Positions 1-10,418 are shown, counted from the first letter of the stretch. The stretch: DNA of 64,000 nt from Macrosoma leucophasiata (GCA_036365455.1 JAWQUS010000002.1:310001-374000); one strand, 5' to 3'. The notes: generated by a model from the letters alone, not told the origin. Translations and numbers: made by a program.

Positions 1-125
1 TATAATTCATATTTAGATAAACTGTAAGGCTGTGGATATAATGGTCGTTCTTCGTATGATTCTAGATCTCTCGATCCTGAAGGTTTCTTAAAACACCAAA
101 TTATTATGCACTGAAAATATTCGTA

Positions 126-310
126 CTCGCCGAAGGGGCAGGTAGAGGTGAATGTATACGTAAGTATACATGCAAATACCCTCGATTCGCCGGTTACTTT
201 TTGGCTAATGTAATAGGTGGCCAGTCTGTTGACCGGGACTGGAAAATATCACTACTGAATAAAAAAAAATCCCACCATTGTCTCTGATAGCCCCCGGCCC
301 GTGTCCGATA
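126..310 (-). repeat. SINE-4 copy (tRNA-headed family), degenerate
   Basis: Contains 'ccgaaggggcaggtagaggt' and 'gattcgccggttac', which match the body of the better copies at 22860-23112 and 54450-54730. On the minus strand the family reads from a tRNA-like box B, through 'gtgcccggagatg' and 'aacaggctcgcca', to a 3' end 'taatccc..ggcgtgaagt'. This copy is diverged, and the box B end near 290-310 is barely recognisable. Confidence 0.5.
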
Positions 311-476
311 ATATTTTTAGTTACATAAGTGAATGTATTTTATATCGACGCGGTGTTTTTATTATATCTAAAAGATCACAAAAAAAATCACAAAAAAAAA
401 AATTACAAATTGCGACGTAAAAAATTATTTAAAAGCCTCAATACAAAAAGTTTATCCTGAAGTTGGATCGATAAAT

Positions 477-632
477 GTTGTAGCAATCTTATATATCGGT
501 CACCATAACCTCGGCTTAAATCAACATAGTGCAACAGTCACTGCAACTAAACAGTCTTTATACACGCAGGTATTTCTGATAGTGATGCAAGAGGTGCGAA
601 TTACATAAATATAGATAATGGGAGCACACACA
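477..632. repeat. first copy of a ~208-bp repeat unit
   Basis: The stretch from 'gtagcaatcttatatatcgg' to 'atagataatgggagcacaca' reappears at about 1224-1376 with scattered differences. It shares 'ggtcaccataa', 'ctcggcttaaa', 'acacgcagg' and 'gaggtgcgaa'. The following unit start is absent here and is replaced by sequence carrying a SINE-4 copy. Confidence 0.7.
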
Positions 633-749
633 AGAAACCCTTGTGGGTCCAAGAGCCCAAACCTCGCCGTAAGGCGTTGCAGGAGAGGAGTGCGATTAGA
701 GGGGTGCTATCGCTCTGGTCATCGGTTGATGGCAATCGGCACAACATTT

Positions 750-1003
750 CGTAACTTAACGCCTGTAATCCCCGAAATGGTAGGCACATACAAACACCCA
801 CGATTTGCCGAGTACATTTTGGCCCATGTTACAGGTGGAGAGCCTGTTGACATCTCCGGGCACATGACCAAACTTTGAGGTACTGGGAATCTTCCAGAAT
901 ATGGGAAAGTCCCAAAAGAACCACAGATGAAAGATTTTACACTGTTGTCTCTGATAAAATAACAGTGCCCGAAAATCGAACCAAGGACCCCAGTGTAGTA
1001 ATA
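750..1003 (-). repeat. SINE-4 copy, nearly full length
   Basis: Starts with the 3' end of the family ('taacttaacgcctgtaatcc'). It runs through 'gttacaggtggagagcctgt', 'catctccgggcaca' and 'aagattttacactgttgtct', and ends at a decayed tRNA-like box B ('atcgaacc' on the plus strand). It interrupts the ~208-bp repeat series between 632 and about 1160. Confidence 0.75.
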
Positions 1004-1156
1004 GAGGAATAACGGATTACGGGTTTTTCTATCATTGGAGTGGAAGAAGAAGGTCCATAGCTCGACTTACAACAGTAGCGAAATAATGGAAATAAAATTA
1101 AGCTTAGTTCAAGTTATACAGAAACAAAGGTGCAGATGTCATATAAATAAGGAATC

Positions 1157-1425
1157 TTACAAAATGACAACCAACATCGGGCCAGTGACAAGGATGGCTA
1201 CTTCCTTTTGGTACATTATACAGAGCCGCGTTGCAATCTTACAAAACGGTCACCATAAACTCGGCTTAAAGCAACATAGTGCAATCTAAACAGTCTTTAA
1301 ACACGCAGGATAATTCTGATAAAGTGTGGCGAGAGGTGCGAATAACATAAATATAGATAAGGGAGCGCACACAATGACAACCGACATCCGACCGGCGACT
1401 GAGATGGCTACTTCCTTTAGTAAAT
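1157..1425. repeat. ~208-bp tandem repeat, one full unit plus start of next
   Basis: 'aatgacaacc(a/g)acatc' followed by 'gatggctacttcctt' occurs at 1164 and again at 1372, giving a period of about 208 bp. With the copy at 477-632 this is a short diverged tandem array. No coding capacity or terminal repeats are visible. Confidence 0.7.
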
Positions 1426-1477
1426 ATTATAAAAAAACGGGTTGAAAAGAGGAAAATTATTGAATATTTATTAGTGA

Positions 1478-1687
1478 CTAGCTGATGCCCGCGACTTCGC
1501 CTGCATTCATACAATATCTTTATAAATTGTAGCCTATGTTTTATTTTCATGTATAAGCTATTTAAACTATACAATATTATACTATATCGTAAAGTTTCAT
1601 TAAAATCCATCCAGAAGTTTTCACGTGAAAGAGTAACAAACATCCATCCATACTTACAAAGTTTCGCATTTATAATATGAGTAGGAC
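1478..1687 (+). repeat. dispersed repeat of the 'ctagctg..cccgcgacttcg' family (rep-D)
   Basis: Begins 'ctagctgatgcccgcgac', passes 'aagtttcattaaaatccatcc' and ends 'gcatttataatatgagtagga'. The same begin-body-end layout occurs at 35583-35760 (+), 42014-42210 (-) and 45070-45225 (-). 'actagctg' appears again directly after the end (1685-1692), either as a target duplication or as a second truncated start. It is a familiar lepidopteran interspersed repeat whose class I cannot settle. Confidence 0.65.
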
Positions 1688-1861
1688 TAGCTGCCTGATA
1701 AAGCTAGCCTTTTTCTTTGCCAGGGGAAAATGCGTTACATACCCACCCTTGGGGAGATGAGTGGGTTATGTAGGACTTCAGGAAAGGACATCCGTCTACC
1801 CACTAAAAACCCCTGGGTGTTCCGACTCGTCCACTATAAGTGGCGGGGTCACAGAAACGCT

Positions 1862-2204
1862 ATCTAAAGAAAGAAAGAAAGGCGTTTATTTGGCTTAGCC
1901 GAGAAACACACAAAGACAAAACAGGTAAGCTATCGCACACATCCGCGACACCACCGGCGGCTGCTCGTGGCCGAGCCCCCCTCGGAGCCTTTCGGCTCCA
2001 ACCACTGCTAGTGGCGTGCGGAACACCTGCACGCCAGTCAGCCCGGGACCTCTACATTCAGGCGACGGACTTCCCCTAGTCCATCGCCCCGAAGGTCCTT
2101 GCCCCGACCACTCACAACACCAGGCGTCCCAAGAGCACACAGTTCGGCCCTGGAGGAGCGTCGAAGGAATTCTAGTTCCCTCCTCCGCCACCCTGCTGTG
2201 CCAC
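1862..2204 (-). repeat. probable LINE 3' UTR with (CTTT)n tail
   Basis: Read on the minus strand, a GC-rich stretch ends in 'ccaaataaacgcctttc' followed by a CTTT microsatellite (plus-strand 'aaagaaagaaagaaagg', 1864-1882). An AATAAA-like signal next to a short microsatellite is a typical end for some insect non-LTR elements. No reverse-transcriptase peptide is present, so the assignment is weak. Confidence 0.35.
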
Positions 2205-2463
2205 CGAAAATGCCATAGAAAAAAACCTCATGTCATATTTATAAATATTATCAATTCAATGCAATATCAAGACAAGATCAGATGGAACAAGTCCGCCAGT
2301 AAACCATCCGCCAGCATTACGTGTCAACACTACACTAGTTGCTCCCATTTCCCTCCCAAGCGCGATGGGATCTACGCAACGTCCAGTGATCTACGAGCGG
2401 CAGATCTGCACCCGGCGTATGGAGGTTGGAGGTAAGATGAACCGTTATAAAAATGTTATATGG

Positions 2464-2640
2464 ATCATCATTAATCCAGCCGAAAAAAGTCCACTGCTGA
2501 ACAAAGCTTTCGCTAAAGACGCTCGCAACAGTATTATGCGCCATTAGAGGAAATAGATATGCCCTAATCTCCACGCTTGGCCGGATTGGCGAACCCAGTG
2601 GCGGCAATTTTATCGCAGGACGCTGCTGCCCATCCCGCGT
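2464..2640 (-). repeat. RTE-like LINE, extreme ORF end and 3' UTR fragment
   Basis: The plus strand shows 'tccagccgaaaaaagtcca' and, further on, 'cacgcttggccggattggcg' and 'ttttatcgcaggacgctgc'. These recur at 4527-4704 and 15666-15826 (-) and, inverted, at 52926-53223 and 62867-63118. The minus-strand peptide VQQWTFFGW resembles the end of RTE-type ORF2 proteins. The copy is truncated and not functional. Confidence 0.6.
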
Positions 2641-2823
2641 TTTCATACATACTACGTAATGGAAATGAATATTCGGTTTAAAAATATAAATGAGTTACGA
2701 AGGGCAATGCGATAATCACCGGGCCATGGCATAACAATGTTAGGAAACACTGCTCTGGGGCCACCGCATTGTCTAATCTATCTGACGTCAAATATTTTGG
2801 TCGGTTTAATGTTGATCGTTATT

Positions 2824-2888
2824 GGCTGCATTCACTAACTATCAATGTGAACTGCATGCTTGTTTGTCATCATCATTATATCAAAAAA
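2824..2888 (+). repeat. SINE-1 3' end fragment
   Basis: 'ggctgcattcactaact', then 'atcaatgtgaactgcatgct' and 'tgtttgtcat', ending in an A-rich tail. This is only the last ~65 nt of the SINE-1 family described at 13876-14176. Confidence 0.7.
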
Positions 2889-3114
2889 TATGGTCCTCTA
2901 TTACCTCTACCCTCCATAGCGCGGTACGGGAATGTTTGAGGTGTAAACGTTATGGCGATGCTAAACAGATATTCATCTGGGTGTCGTTTAATCGCATAAT
3001 CGTGAGCTTGTTCTGCGTCTGTCGTGTTGTTATTGTTTCACAAAATATGTAAATAAGCGCTAATGGTGATCTTTAAGTGCGATGACGGGTTACTTCAAGT
3101 CTTTGGTCTTCATA

Positions 3115-3414
3115 GAGCAACACGGGCTATCGGCCGCGGCGGACCGGAGGGTAGTAGCCGAGCGTTTATTACCGATGCAAACAGTCTGTCTTTTTTGCGG
3201 AGGGAAATAATTCGTGTGACACACACACACTACAAAAATCATCTATTACTACGAAACTCACACCTTGACTTTAACAAAATAAATGAACAATTTCACGCAC
3301 ACGTGTAAACATCTAGGCGACAGGCATAAGAACATTTGTGCTTGTACTTTGACAGAGGGGAAGCCTGCATATGGCTTTCCTCTGGTCCATTGCGGCCGGT
3401 GGCCCGTGTTGCTC
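3115..3414. mobile_element. MITE, TIR GAGCAACACGGGC, TA borders
   Basis: The left end 'gagcaacacgggctatcggc' is matched in inverted form by the right end 'gccggtggcccgtgttgctc', and both are flanked by TA (3113-3114 and 3415-3416). It is 300 bp with no transposase coding, so a non-autonomous DNA transposon. The right third recurs, truncated, at 23977-24075. Confidence 0.75.
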
Positions 3415-3416
3415 TA

Positions 3417-4033
3417 TGTTGGTCTTTGATGGTGACGTAGTTGTATGCATTACACGTAAAGTCAATGACTCAAATGACTTTGCGACGACACTTTATGATC
3501 ATGACCACGGTAGCTGGAAAGCGACCGAAAGGTCGAGTAATTATAAGAAGAAGTTGGGATTGTGTTGTATACGCTGGAAAATTCGGAAATATAATTACTA
3601 CAACTTTATGATCGTTCTCAATATTGAGCGAATTATATTTGCTCATTAGTAACTATAACTTTTATAAACTATTTTTAACACAGCCTTTATGTTTTGATCT
3701 AGGATCGAATCAATACCCCATTAAGTACGAATAAGGTAATAGAGAACTTCTATCGAACTACGCCCATCCCTATTTGGCTCCGCTATCGATGATCGTAAAT
3801 CGTAGCGGTGCGCCTACATTTGACGCGAGGCTATCGAGGTATCGATAACTGCAGCGTTTCATCTGGTTGGTGTAAAGTGGTGGAATGAGAGCGAGTGAAA
3901 TGAGGAATTAATATAAGCTTGAAGGCGTAGGCGCTAACTTATTACCTAATTTAGTTGGCGCTAAATGCCTTCTATTTCACTAGTAGGAGACCTCCGGACT
4001 TACCGCAGTGCCTCAAGAAAAAGGTTTTTGTCC
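3417..4033. other. no gene seen; one MITE fragment
   Basis: The only recognisable piece is about 3497-3575, where 'gaccacggtagctggaaagc' and 'gaccgaa' are the inverse of the internal 'cggtcgctttccagct' motif of the 43763-44061 MITE family. The rest, including a stretch rich in 'atcgat' near 3790-3850, shows nothing I can name. Confidence 0.4.
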
Positions 4034-4238
4034 AGTGTGTGTTACCAGTGATGATATAATGATATGGAACAGAAACGTGGTTGCTGACTATGGGTCTCAT
4101 AAGAACGCTCGAGGTCACTCATAGAGAAATGGAGAGAGCTATGCTTGGAGTTTCTCTGCGAGATCGAATTAGATATGAGGAGATCCGTGTGAGAACCAAA
4201 GTTACGTCTTTTGGCTGAAATAATGATGATAATGAGAC
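4034..4238 (+). pseudogene. RTE-like LINE ORF2 C-terminal shard fused to its 3' tail
   Basis: One frame encodes YGTETWLLTMGLIRTL and then MERAMLGVSLRDRIR, which matches the minus-strand RTE peptide at 15399-15686 (YGTETWSLTMDLIRRL, MERAMPGVFMRDRIR). After about 4205 the sequence jumps directly to 'ttttggctgaaataatgatg', the RTE 3' end, so a few hundred bases of the ORF end and 3' UTR are missing. It has stops and no start, so it is a dead fragment. Confidence 0.75.
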
Positions 4239-4526
4239 TTCCGGTGACGAATCTGCCAGCAGGTCAAAATACCAACAGTCTGTATTACCTTATATGCCAT
4301 TTAACAGTTAGGTTATAATGTACTGTCCTGTAATTTGAGATAGTAGTATATATATCTTAAGAGACAATCTCAACAATAATCTATTTGGGTTTGTTTCGAT
4401 TTATTCAGGTACCTGGTGCCGCCCAAGATGTGAAACCCAAAGCAATTACGTAAATTGCTTATGGCCAATGACTATAACAATTTTTATTCGAACTATCTGT
4501 AATTTTCGAATGGGCAATTGAATTCA
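4239..4526. other. no feature seen; diverged SINE-1-like residue possible
   Basis: 'gacgaatctgccagcaggtc' and 'gttataatgtactgtcctgt' (around 4255-4335) faintly echo SINE-1 wording but cannot be aligned with confidence by eye. Nothing else is apparent. Confidence 0.25.
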
Positions 4527-4704
4527 ATAGATGTTGGACAAAGCCTTACCCAAAGATGGGTATCTTTGGCACCAACAGCGTTGTGCGTCATTAGGGGAGA
4601 ATATACCATTATTACCACGCTTGGCAGGCGAATTGGCGATCGCAGCGGCAGTTTAATCGCGGGACGCTGCTGCCTATCCCGGGCAATGGGGTCGTCACGC
4701 CCCG
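4527..4704 (-). repeat. RTE-like LINE 3' UTR fragment
   Basis: 'gatgttggacaaagccttac', then 'cacgcttggcaggcgaattg' and 'gtttaatcgcgggacgctgc' parallel the copies at 2464-2640 and 15666-15826. The orientation is minus because the GATGAT-type end would lie on the left. Confidence 0.65.
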
Positions 4705-4749
4705 ACGCCTTCATTCAAAGTTTCATCGCTTTCATGTACATTTTCTAGG

Positions 4750-5150
4750 AGTCATTCAAAAGATTGATGATAAATCGCTCCAAAACCAATATGTATGAGT
4801 ATATGCTCTTGTTATCAACAGATTTTGGATGGTCCTTCAACATGACAACAAAAAAGACGTACTAACAACTAAAAGAAATACAAAATTAAACCTGACTAAC
4901 AGTTAGCGAGCCCACTCTGCCTGCAGCCCGTGTAGCTAAAGGTTTATCTGTGAATGTTCAGTAATGTTCACCGCTGGACACTATTTTACGAGGCGTGCAG
5001 GCGTGCCGGTGTGCTGCTCAACACGACTAGTGTGACTGCGGTAATTAGCCGTTCTGTGTGTAGGGTTGCTAGATAATAATATGTTTCTGAAATGTATCTG
5101 ACAACACTACTGTAAACTGTTAATTGAATTTGCCATATTCAAAGGATTCA
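4750..5150. other. no feature seen
   Basis: AT-rich sequence without terminal repeats, a coding frame or a known repeat that I can recognise. Confidence 0.4.
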
Positions 5151-5157
5151 AACATTA

Positions 5158-5443
5158 TACTGGTGGTAGAGCTCCAGTGACGAAGCTCGCGGGTATAAGC
5201 ACCACCGTATTACCTAATATACTTGCCGCTAAATGGTACTGTTCAGCACTATCGTGTTCCAGTCAGGTGGTAATGTACGGCCCTGTAATTTCCGGCACAG
5301 AGGCATAACACCTTAGGCCTCAAGAGTGGTAACGCATCTGAATTTTGACCTTGGTCTTTGTGTAGTTGTCTATATGCTGCGATCATCACTTAACATCAAT
5401 GTAAACTGCATGCTTGTTTGCCACTTCCATTACATACAAAAAA
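5158..5443 (+). mobile_element. SINE-1A, near full length
   Basis: Has the complete order: TACTGGTGGTAGAGCTCC head, 'ttacctaatatacttgccgc' and 'cctgtaatttccggcacaga' diagnostic of type 1A, then 'ggtctttgtgtagttgtcta', and the tail 'tgcttgtttgccacttccat' with a short A run. It is followed 15 bp later by an inverted CR1-like LINE end. Confidence 0.85.
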
Positions 5444-5457
5444 TACTCGTGGATTTA

Positions 5458-5646
5458 TTATGTCATTGGGATAGGCCACCCGATAGAGAATGGTCACCGT
5501 CGAACACCTATGAACATTTGCAACACCAGGGGCGCTGGTGGCGCAGGGGCGCTCGCAAACGCGCTGCCAGCCCTGAAGGACTCTTTTGACGCCATTCTTG
5601 AAGAACCCCATATTGTAGCACCTAGGGAACACCTCCGAGAGAAGTA
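5458..5646 (-). pseudogene. CR1-like LINE, ORF end and 3' UTR fragment
   Basis: The minus-strand frame reads FPRCYNMGFFKNGVKRVLQG, the same C-terminal peptide as the element at 27562-28281. It is followed by 3' UTR sequence ('ggtgaccattctctatcggg' on minus). The 5' end is truncated and the copy is flanked on both sides by SINE-1 copies. Confidence 0.8.
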
Positions 5647-5654
5647 AGTGGTTA

Positions 5655-5927
5655 TGCTGAAGTGAAGCAGCTCGCGGGCATAGGCACTACCGCATTACAT
5701 AATCTACTTGCCGTTAAATGGCAGTTTTCGGGGCTATCGTGTTCCTGTCAGTCGGTGACGTACGGCCCTTTAATTCCGACACAGAGGCACAACTACAGAC
5801 CTGAAGATTGGCAACGCACCTGCATAGAAATCTCTAGTATTTTATGTGTAGATGTTTATAAGCAGTATTCACTTAGCATCAATGTGAACAGTATGCTTGT
5901 TTGCCACTTCATCACATAAAAAAATAG
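5655..5927 (+). mobile_element. SINE-1A, 5' end degraded
   Basis: The head is shortened ('gaagtgaagcagctcgcggg'). The body keeps 'ttaccttgccg'-type wording with changes, 'ttccgacacagaggcacaac', 'aacatcaatgtgaac..atgc' and the tail 'tgtttgccacttcatcacat' plus A run. Confidence 0.75.
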
Positions 5928-5929
5928 AT

Positions 5930-6365
5930 TTAAGCATCTTATTTATTGTGAAGTTTGGAGCTTGTATTTGTATATAAAAAGAGATAATGCTGCAGTGCCT
6001 AACACCAGGAAAATAACCATGAAAGGGTAAAAAGCCTACAAAAAAATCCCCCCCAATTCATTTATCGTTTTATTAATTTGTCAACCCTGGCGGAAAACAA
6101 GACGCCCTTTCCTTTAGACACCACTGCCCTAGTTAAGGCAGGCTGTTACATAAGCATTTCGTTTGCCACTCACAAACTGTCCTAATCTAATATTGAGAAA
6201 AAATGTTAAATATATATTAAAAAACCCAATATCACCCACTCCTATACCCCACCACTTGGGAATAGGTTGTGGGCTAATGTTACGTATTTGCATTCTGACC
6301 TCCGGTTTTCGTGAACATCCTTGTAGGCTGAAGTCAACAACATAACATCAATTTGAATTACAGTT
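5930..6365. other. no feature seen
   Basis: AT-rich with runs of C and A ('aaaaaaatcccccccc'-like near 6040). No repeat family was recognised. Confidence 0.35.
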
Positions 6366-6366
6366 T

Positions 6367-6497
6367 GCTATGTATGGCCCTTTAAAGACAACAACTAAGG
6401 TCTCAGGAGTTGCAACGGATCTGCATTTCGACCTCTGGTCTTTATGTGGGTATCTATAGGCTGCAGTCATCACATAACATCAATGTAAACTGCATAT
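6367..6497 (+). repeat. SINE-1B fragment, tail-to-tail with next copy
   Basis: 'tatggccctttaaagaca', 'acaactaaggtctcaggagt', 'gcatttcgacctctggtctt' and 'gctgcagtcatcacataaca' define type 1B. The A tail is lost. It directly abuts an inverted copy, so the two 3' halves form a large imperfect hairpin. Confidence 0.75.
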
Positions 6498-6501
6498 TTA
6501 T

Positions 6502-6750
6502 TTATGTAATGGAAGTGGCAAACAAGCATGCAGTTCACATTGATGTTAAGTGATGACTGCAGCCTATAGACACCTACACAAAGACCAAAGTCAAAGTGTT
6601 ATGCCTCTGTGCCGGAAATTACAGGGCCGTACATTACTACCTGACTGGAACACGATAGTGCTGAAGACTACCACTTAGCGGCAAGTATATTAGGTAATGT
6701 GGTTCTACCTACGCCCGCGAACTCCGTCACTGGAGCTCTACCACCAGTAA
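6502..6750 (-). mobile_element. SINE-1A, nearly complete
   Basis: Inverted copy starting in the tail ('atgtaatggaagtggcaaac') and ending at the head 'ggagctctaccaccagtaa'. A short gap removes part of the 'cctcagg' region (around 6600). It forms a tail-to-tail pair with 6367-6497. Confidence 0.85.
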
Positions 6751-6850
6751 ATGCATGTTTATCTGCCTTCATTATATAAAAAATCCATCTTTACATAAAA
6801 AATATGTTTGTGTATTTACTTATTGTGTATTAGTAGCATTTTAATGTGTA

Positions 6851-7108
6851 CTAGCTGACCCGGCAAACTTTGTATTGCCCCAGAATTAAATAATGTGTCA
6901 AAGGTTTGATTTGATACGAACTATTTGTATGGGAAAATGAAATTGTGGTTTTTACTATTTCCCTTCAATTTTTCTTCATATTTTCTTATCTTTTAAACCT
7001 TCCCTGGACTTCCAAAAATCATTCAAAATCAAAATTAGCCAAATCGGTCCACCCGTTCTCGAATTTTAGCGAGACTAACGAACAGCAATTGATTTTTATG
7101 TTTATAGA
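6851..7108 (+). repeat. dispersed repeat starting 'ctagctgacccggcaaactt'
   Basis: Opens with the 'ctagctgacccggcaaac' motif and contains 'caaaatcaaaattagccaaa', then 'tcggtccacccgttctcga', the usual order for a common lepidopteran interspersed repeat related in layout to rep-D. The right border is approximate. Confidence 0.6.
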
Positions 7109-7109
7109 T

Positions 7110-7600
7110 TACACTTAAATGTCTTATTCCGCATTCTGAAATTTCAGCAGTCATTTAGCAAACGAAGCCAAGATAAAGCAAATAGATTTATCTGTCTTAA
7201 AAGCTAGATTCAGATAAGGGCGGCAGCAATACGGAGTCATTGATCATTGCTGAACTCACCTAATGCAAAGATAGCCTGAGCACTAACCATCCACCAGTCA
7301 CGATCTCGGATCACGATCGGTGCCCACTTCGTTCCGTTCAAATAATTAAATGCAACAAAGATCGGAAAAATTATATGGCCATAGTCTAGGCGAGTTTTTT
7401 TTCTAGAAAGTTCTCTTTGCGGGTGAGTAAATTTGACGCTTGACTCGTGTTGATTCATAACTGTTCTAGTGGCTCAGAGATACTAGTGGTACCATTACTA
7501 AGAGTACATTTAAATTACACTTAATAGTGAAATAGTCTTATTAATGCATTTAAGTATTACTTTCGTCGGTAGTTTGACTAATAGCCGATTAGTTAATTCT
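7110..7600. other. no feature seen
   Basis: No repeat family, terminal repeat or credible frame was recognised. A short minus frame at 7237-7458 has no family resemblance. Confidence 0.35.
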
Positions 7601-7791
7601 AATGCAAATAAAATACGCTTACACTCAAAGCTCCACACTAGGTATAAACCGGTGCCGTTGTACACAAACACCCAAACCCGAAACAAATATCTGTAGGCCA
7701 TACAAATATTTGTCCCGGTGAGGGGATCAAACCCGCGGCACTTCGAATCAAACGGTCATCTCACACCGCTGGACTAACCGGGTCGTCAAAA
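7601..7791 (-). mobile_element. SINE-3, tRNA-derived SINE
   Basis: Read on minus: a tRNA-like head 'gacgacccggttagtccagc', 'ggtgtgagatgaccgtttga' with a box B-like 'gcgggtttgatcccc', then 'acaaatatttgtatggccta' and 'gcgtattttatttgc' at the 3' end. The head fits a pol III promoter (box A 'gttagtccagcgg'). Other copies lie at 32628-32866 (-) and 56036-56226 (+). Confidence 0.8.
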
Positions 7792-7873
7792 TAAGCAGTA
7801 TATCTCGAATTGTTTTTTTATTATTAACATAACAACATACGTAGCTTTTATGAAAGGTCATCTTGAGGTTATA

Positions 7874-7902
7874 CTGGTGGTAGAGTTTCAGCATCGAAGC
7901 TT
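7874..7902 (+). repeat. SINE-1 head fragment
   Basis: 'tactggtggtagagtttcag' followed by 'catcgaagct'. Only the first ~30 nt of the family are present. Confidence 0.55.
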
Positions 7903-8048
7903 AATTATATTAGCCCTTTGTACGTTAAGAGAACTTTCCACAAAAACTCGCCTAGACTGTAGATACATAATTTTTTTCATTTTTTATGTTTTGCTGTTTT
8001 GTCTCTTTGATCGTTATTAGAGGGAGGGCTGTACGTCGCTAATCAGTA

Positions 8049-8144
8049 AACGACAGTGCTGAACACTATAATTTGACAGCAGATAGATTAGGTACCTAAT
8101 GCGGTGATACCTATGCCCCCGAGCTTCTACTGTTAATGCATCCA
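8049..8144 (-). repeat. SINE-1 internal/head fragment, decayed
   Basis: 'cgacagtgctgaacactata', then 'ttaggtacctaatgcggtga' and 'gcccccgagcttctac' match the inverted head half of SINE-1 with many changes. Confidence 0.6.
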
Positions 8145-8960
8145 AGGTTAAATAGGACCCTATTAGCATTTATAAACATATCTATAGGCTGCAATATTCA
8201 TCGATGTGAACTATTTAGTCTTTATGTGAACTATTTATATTAGTTTAATATTTCTCTATTTAGTCTTCTCTACTACCAGTAACGTAAATAAATATATTTT
8301 GATTTCAAAATAAAATTCACAGAGGTTTTACCACTCGTAACGTAATAATGTTCAGTAATTTTATATGAGCCGTATTTAGTCGGTTTCACAACTCCCAACG
8401 TTTTGAATCGTCATTCTTTAACCACCTTTTCTTGTTTTACAAGCATGTGTTAATGCGAAATAATATAAAACAATTACCTTTTCTTAATTCATAGGTGCCT
8501 TAATTGAATCACATAGATATGTCATTCCCACTCTCAAGACGAATCAAAGGCCACCTCAAACATTTAAATCCATTTAGCCGTTTAAGCTACAACGCCATTA
8601 TCTTCTGTTGTAATCTATTAAAAACCTCTTTTCAAACAACCACAGACAACCAATTAATATGAAACAGGGGAACCAACAAGAAAGTTAATATTGAAACGAT
8701 ATCGTCGAAAAACCCTTAATGGTTCACGACGAGCGGAATACAGAAATCTAGATGAAAGTAAACAGCGATTGTTCGGTCGGCCATTTTGAAATGTTATATT
8801 AATAAAAATTAAATGGGAGCAATAAATCGCGTGCATAATGAGAGCGCAGGCATCGCGATGGACGAGAGCTTTAGGGATGTGAAATTATATCGATGTGTTT
8901 ATGTCTCATGAATGTGGTAAAAAACTTTACAATTAATTGTTCACATCGATGAATATGACA
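8145..8960. other. no gene; short shared motif at 8438-8482
   Basis: 'acaagcatgtgttaatgcga' plus 'aataatataaaacaatta' at 8438-8482 is the same as the start of the 308-bp tandem units at 42392 and 42700. The rest shows nothing recognised. Confidence 0.4.
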
Positions 8961-8966
8961 GCCTAT

Positions 8967-9084
8967 AGATTTGCCAAATTTCAAGTCTCTAGTACTAATA
9001 GTTTTTGCGCCAAACCACGGACGGACGGACAGACGGACATGGCGAAACTATAGGGGTTCCTTGTTAAATACGGAATCCTAAAAA
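8967..9084 (-). repeat. rep-F fragment ('agggttccgta' family end)
   Basis: The inverse of 22223-22340: 'ttgccaaatttcaagtctct', 'gtactaatagtttttgcgcc', an ACGG/GACA run and 'ggggttccttgtt..tacgga'. Only one end of the ~620-bp repeat is present. Confidence 0.65.
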
Positions 9085-10024
9085 GTTATTACCAGATGAG
9101 ATAGGCACCTACTATACAACTGTTCCTATTTTATTGGTGATGTGTAATGAAAATTGTGGTACTTTTCTTGCCCCTGATAATAAAGATGCTTCAGAAATAG
9201 GCTATTCATGAATAAACTTCTTTTTCTAAAATGGTCGCACTTAACACAGAAATAGAAGGGGTAGACGGATAAGGTGGTATAAACGGTCCCTGTCTACTCA
9301 GCCGAGAAATTAACGCAGTATTGACTTTACAATGACGCCGGTGCTGACGCGCGTTGGCACGCAGTAATCACTCAATGTAACTAATTTTTAGCAATCGAAT
9401 CAGACTTTGATGATAGTTAAGAAGCTGTAACAGCCTAGCTAACGAATTAATTCAACAACATTAAAACAACAGCGCCATCGAAACGTCGATTAAAATCATC
9501 CAATATCGACAAGCTAAAACAATAAACCATACGAACGCACATCCCTATCAGCCCGGGATCCAATTGTGTATAATAACCGTTATTACAACAACCGTACACT
9601 ACTTTCTATGGCGTTCTAATTATAGTATTTGGTCCGATGCAAAATATAAGCGCATACTCGACCCACGTCTTGTAACAATGAAACTATTCATTCAATTATG
9701 GTCAAGAATTTGTATCGTCAAATTACAAACAGTGACATGTCAGTTCGGAGTATTTTTGTGGGAACTCATCAGTTAGGATAGGAAGGCAACCCTTGCGTTA
9801 TTATTGCCTCACTAAAGCAGTTGAATGCTCACATCCTTTATTACGTTTTTTTGTTCAGGTTAGATAATTTTGAACGAGTTGGTATGTTACATGAAGCCTG
9901 GGATATTAACGTTGATTTTTTATCTCAATTGTATGAATAAAATTAATGCTACCAATAAAATTTAAAAGGACGCTTTTTTATCCAATTATTGTAGGTACCA
10001 TATTTAAGTATATCTACCAACATT
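9085..10024. other. no feature seen
   Basis: About 940 bp without a recognised repeat or coding frame. Contains a moderately GC-rich patch (about 9330-9370, 'ggtgctgacgcgcgttggca'). Confidence 0.35.
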
Positions 10025-10288
10025 TGTTATGTTGGTGGCAAACAAGCTTGCAGTTCACATTGATGTTAAGTGACGACTGCAGCTTAATATAGACACTTAC
10101 AGAAAGACCAGAGGTCACAATGCAGATGCGTTTCCACCCCTGAGACGTTAGATGGTATGTCTCTGTGATAGTTATTACGGGCATATACACATATAACACT
10201 ACCAGTTGGCGGCACATAAATTAGGTAATGCGGTAGGCACCAGCCTACACCCTCGAACTCATACACTGGAACTCTACGACCAGTAAAA
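10025..10288 (-). mobile_element. SINE-1B, near full length
   Basis: Inverted copy from 'ggtggcaaacaagcttgcag' to the head 'ggaactctacgaccagtaaa'. 'acagaaagaccagaggtcac', 'acccctgagacg' and 'tgatagttattacgggc' mark type 1B. Confidence 0.8.
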
Positions 10289-10418
10289 TGAAAATTAGTG
10301 TTTTTTTATAGAAAAACATCTGAGCACGCTAAGTGCTGCGTAATAAGAAACTAAAAGCAACACTCCTCGACATAGGGAGTCAACAAAACCACCCACAGTT
10401 GTAAGACGATCGGCTTTA

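Noticed and set aside
7237..7458. 73-codon minus frame
   Set aside because: No family resemblance and no supporting splice or start features.
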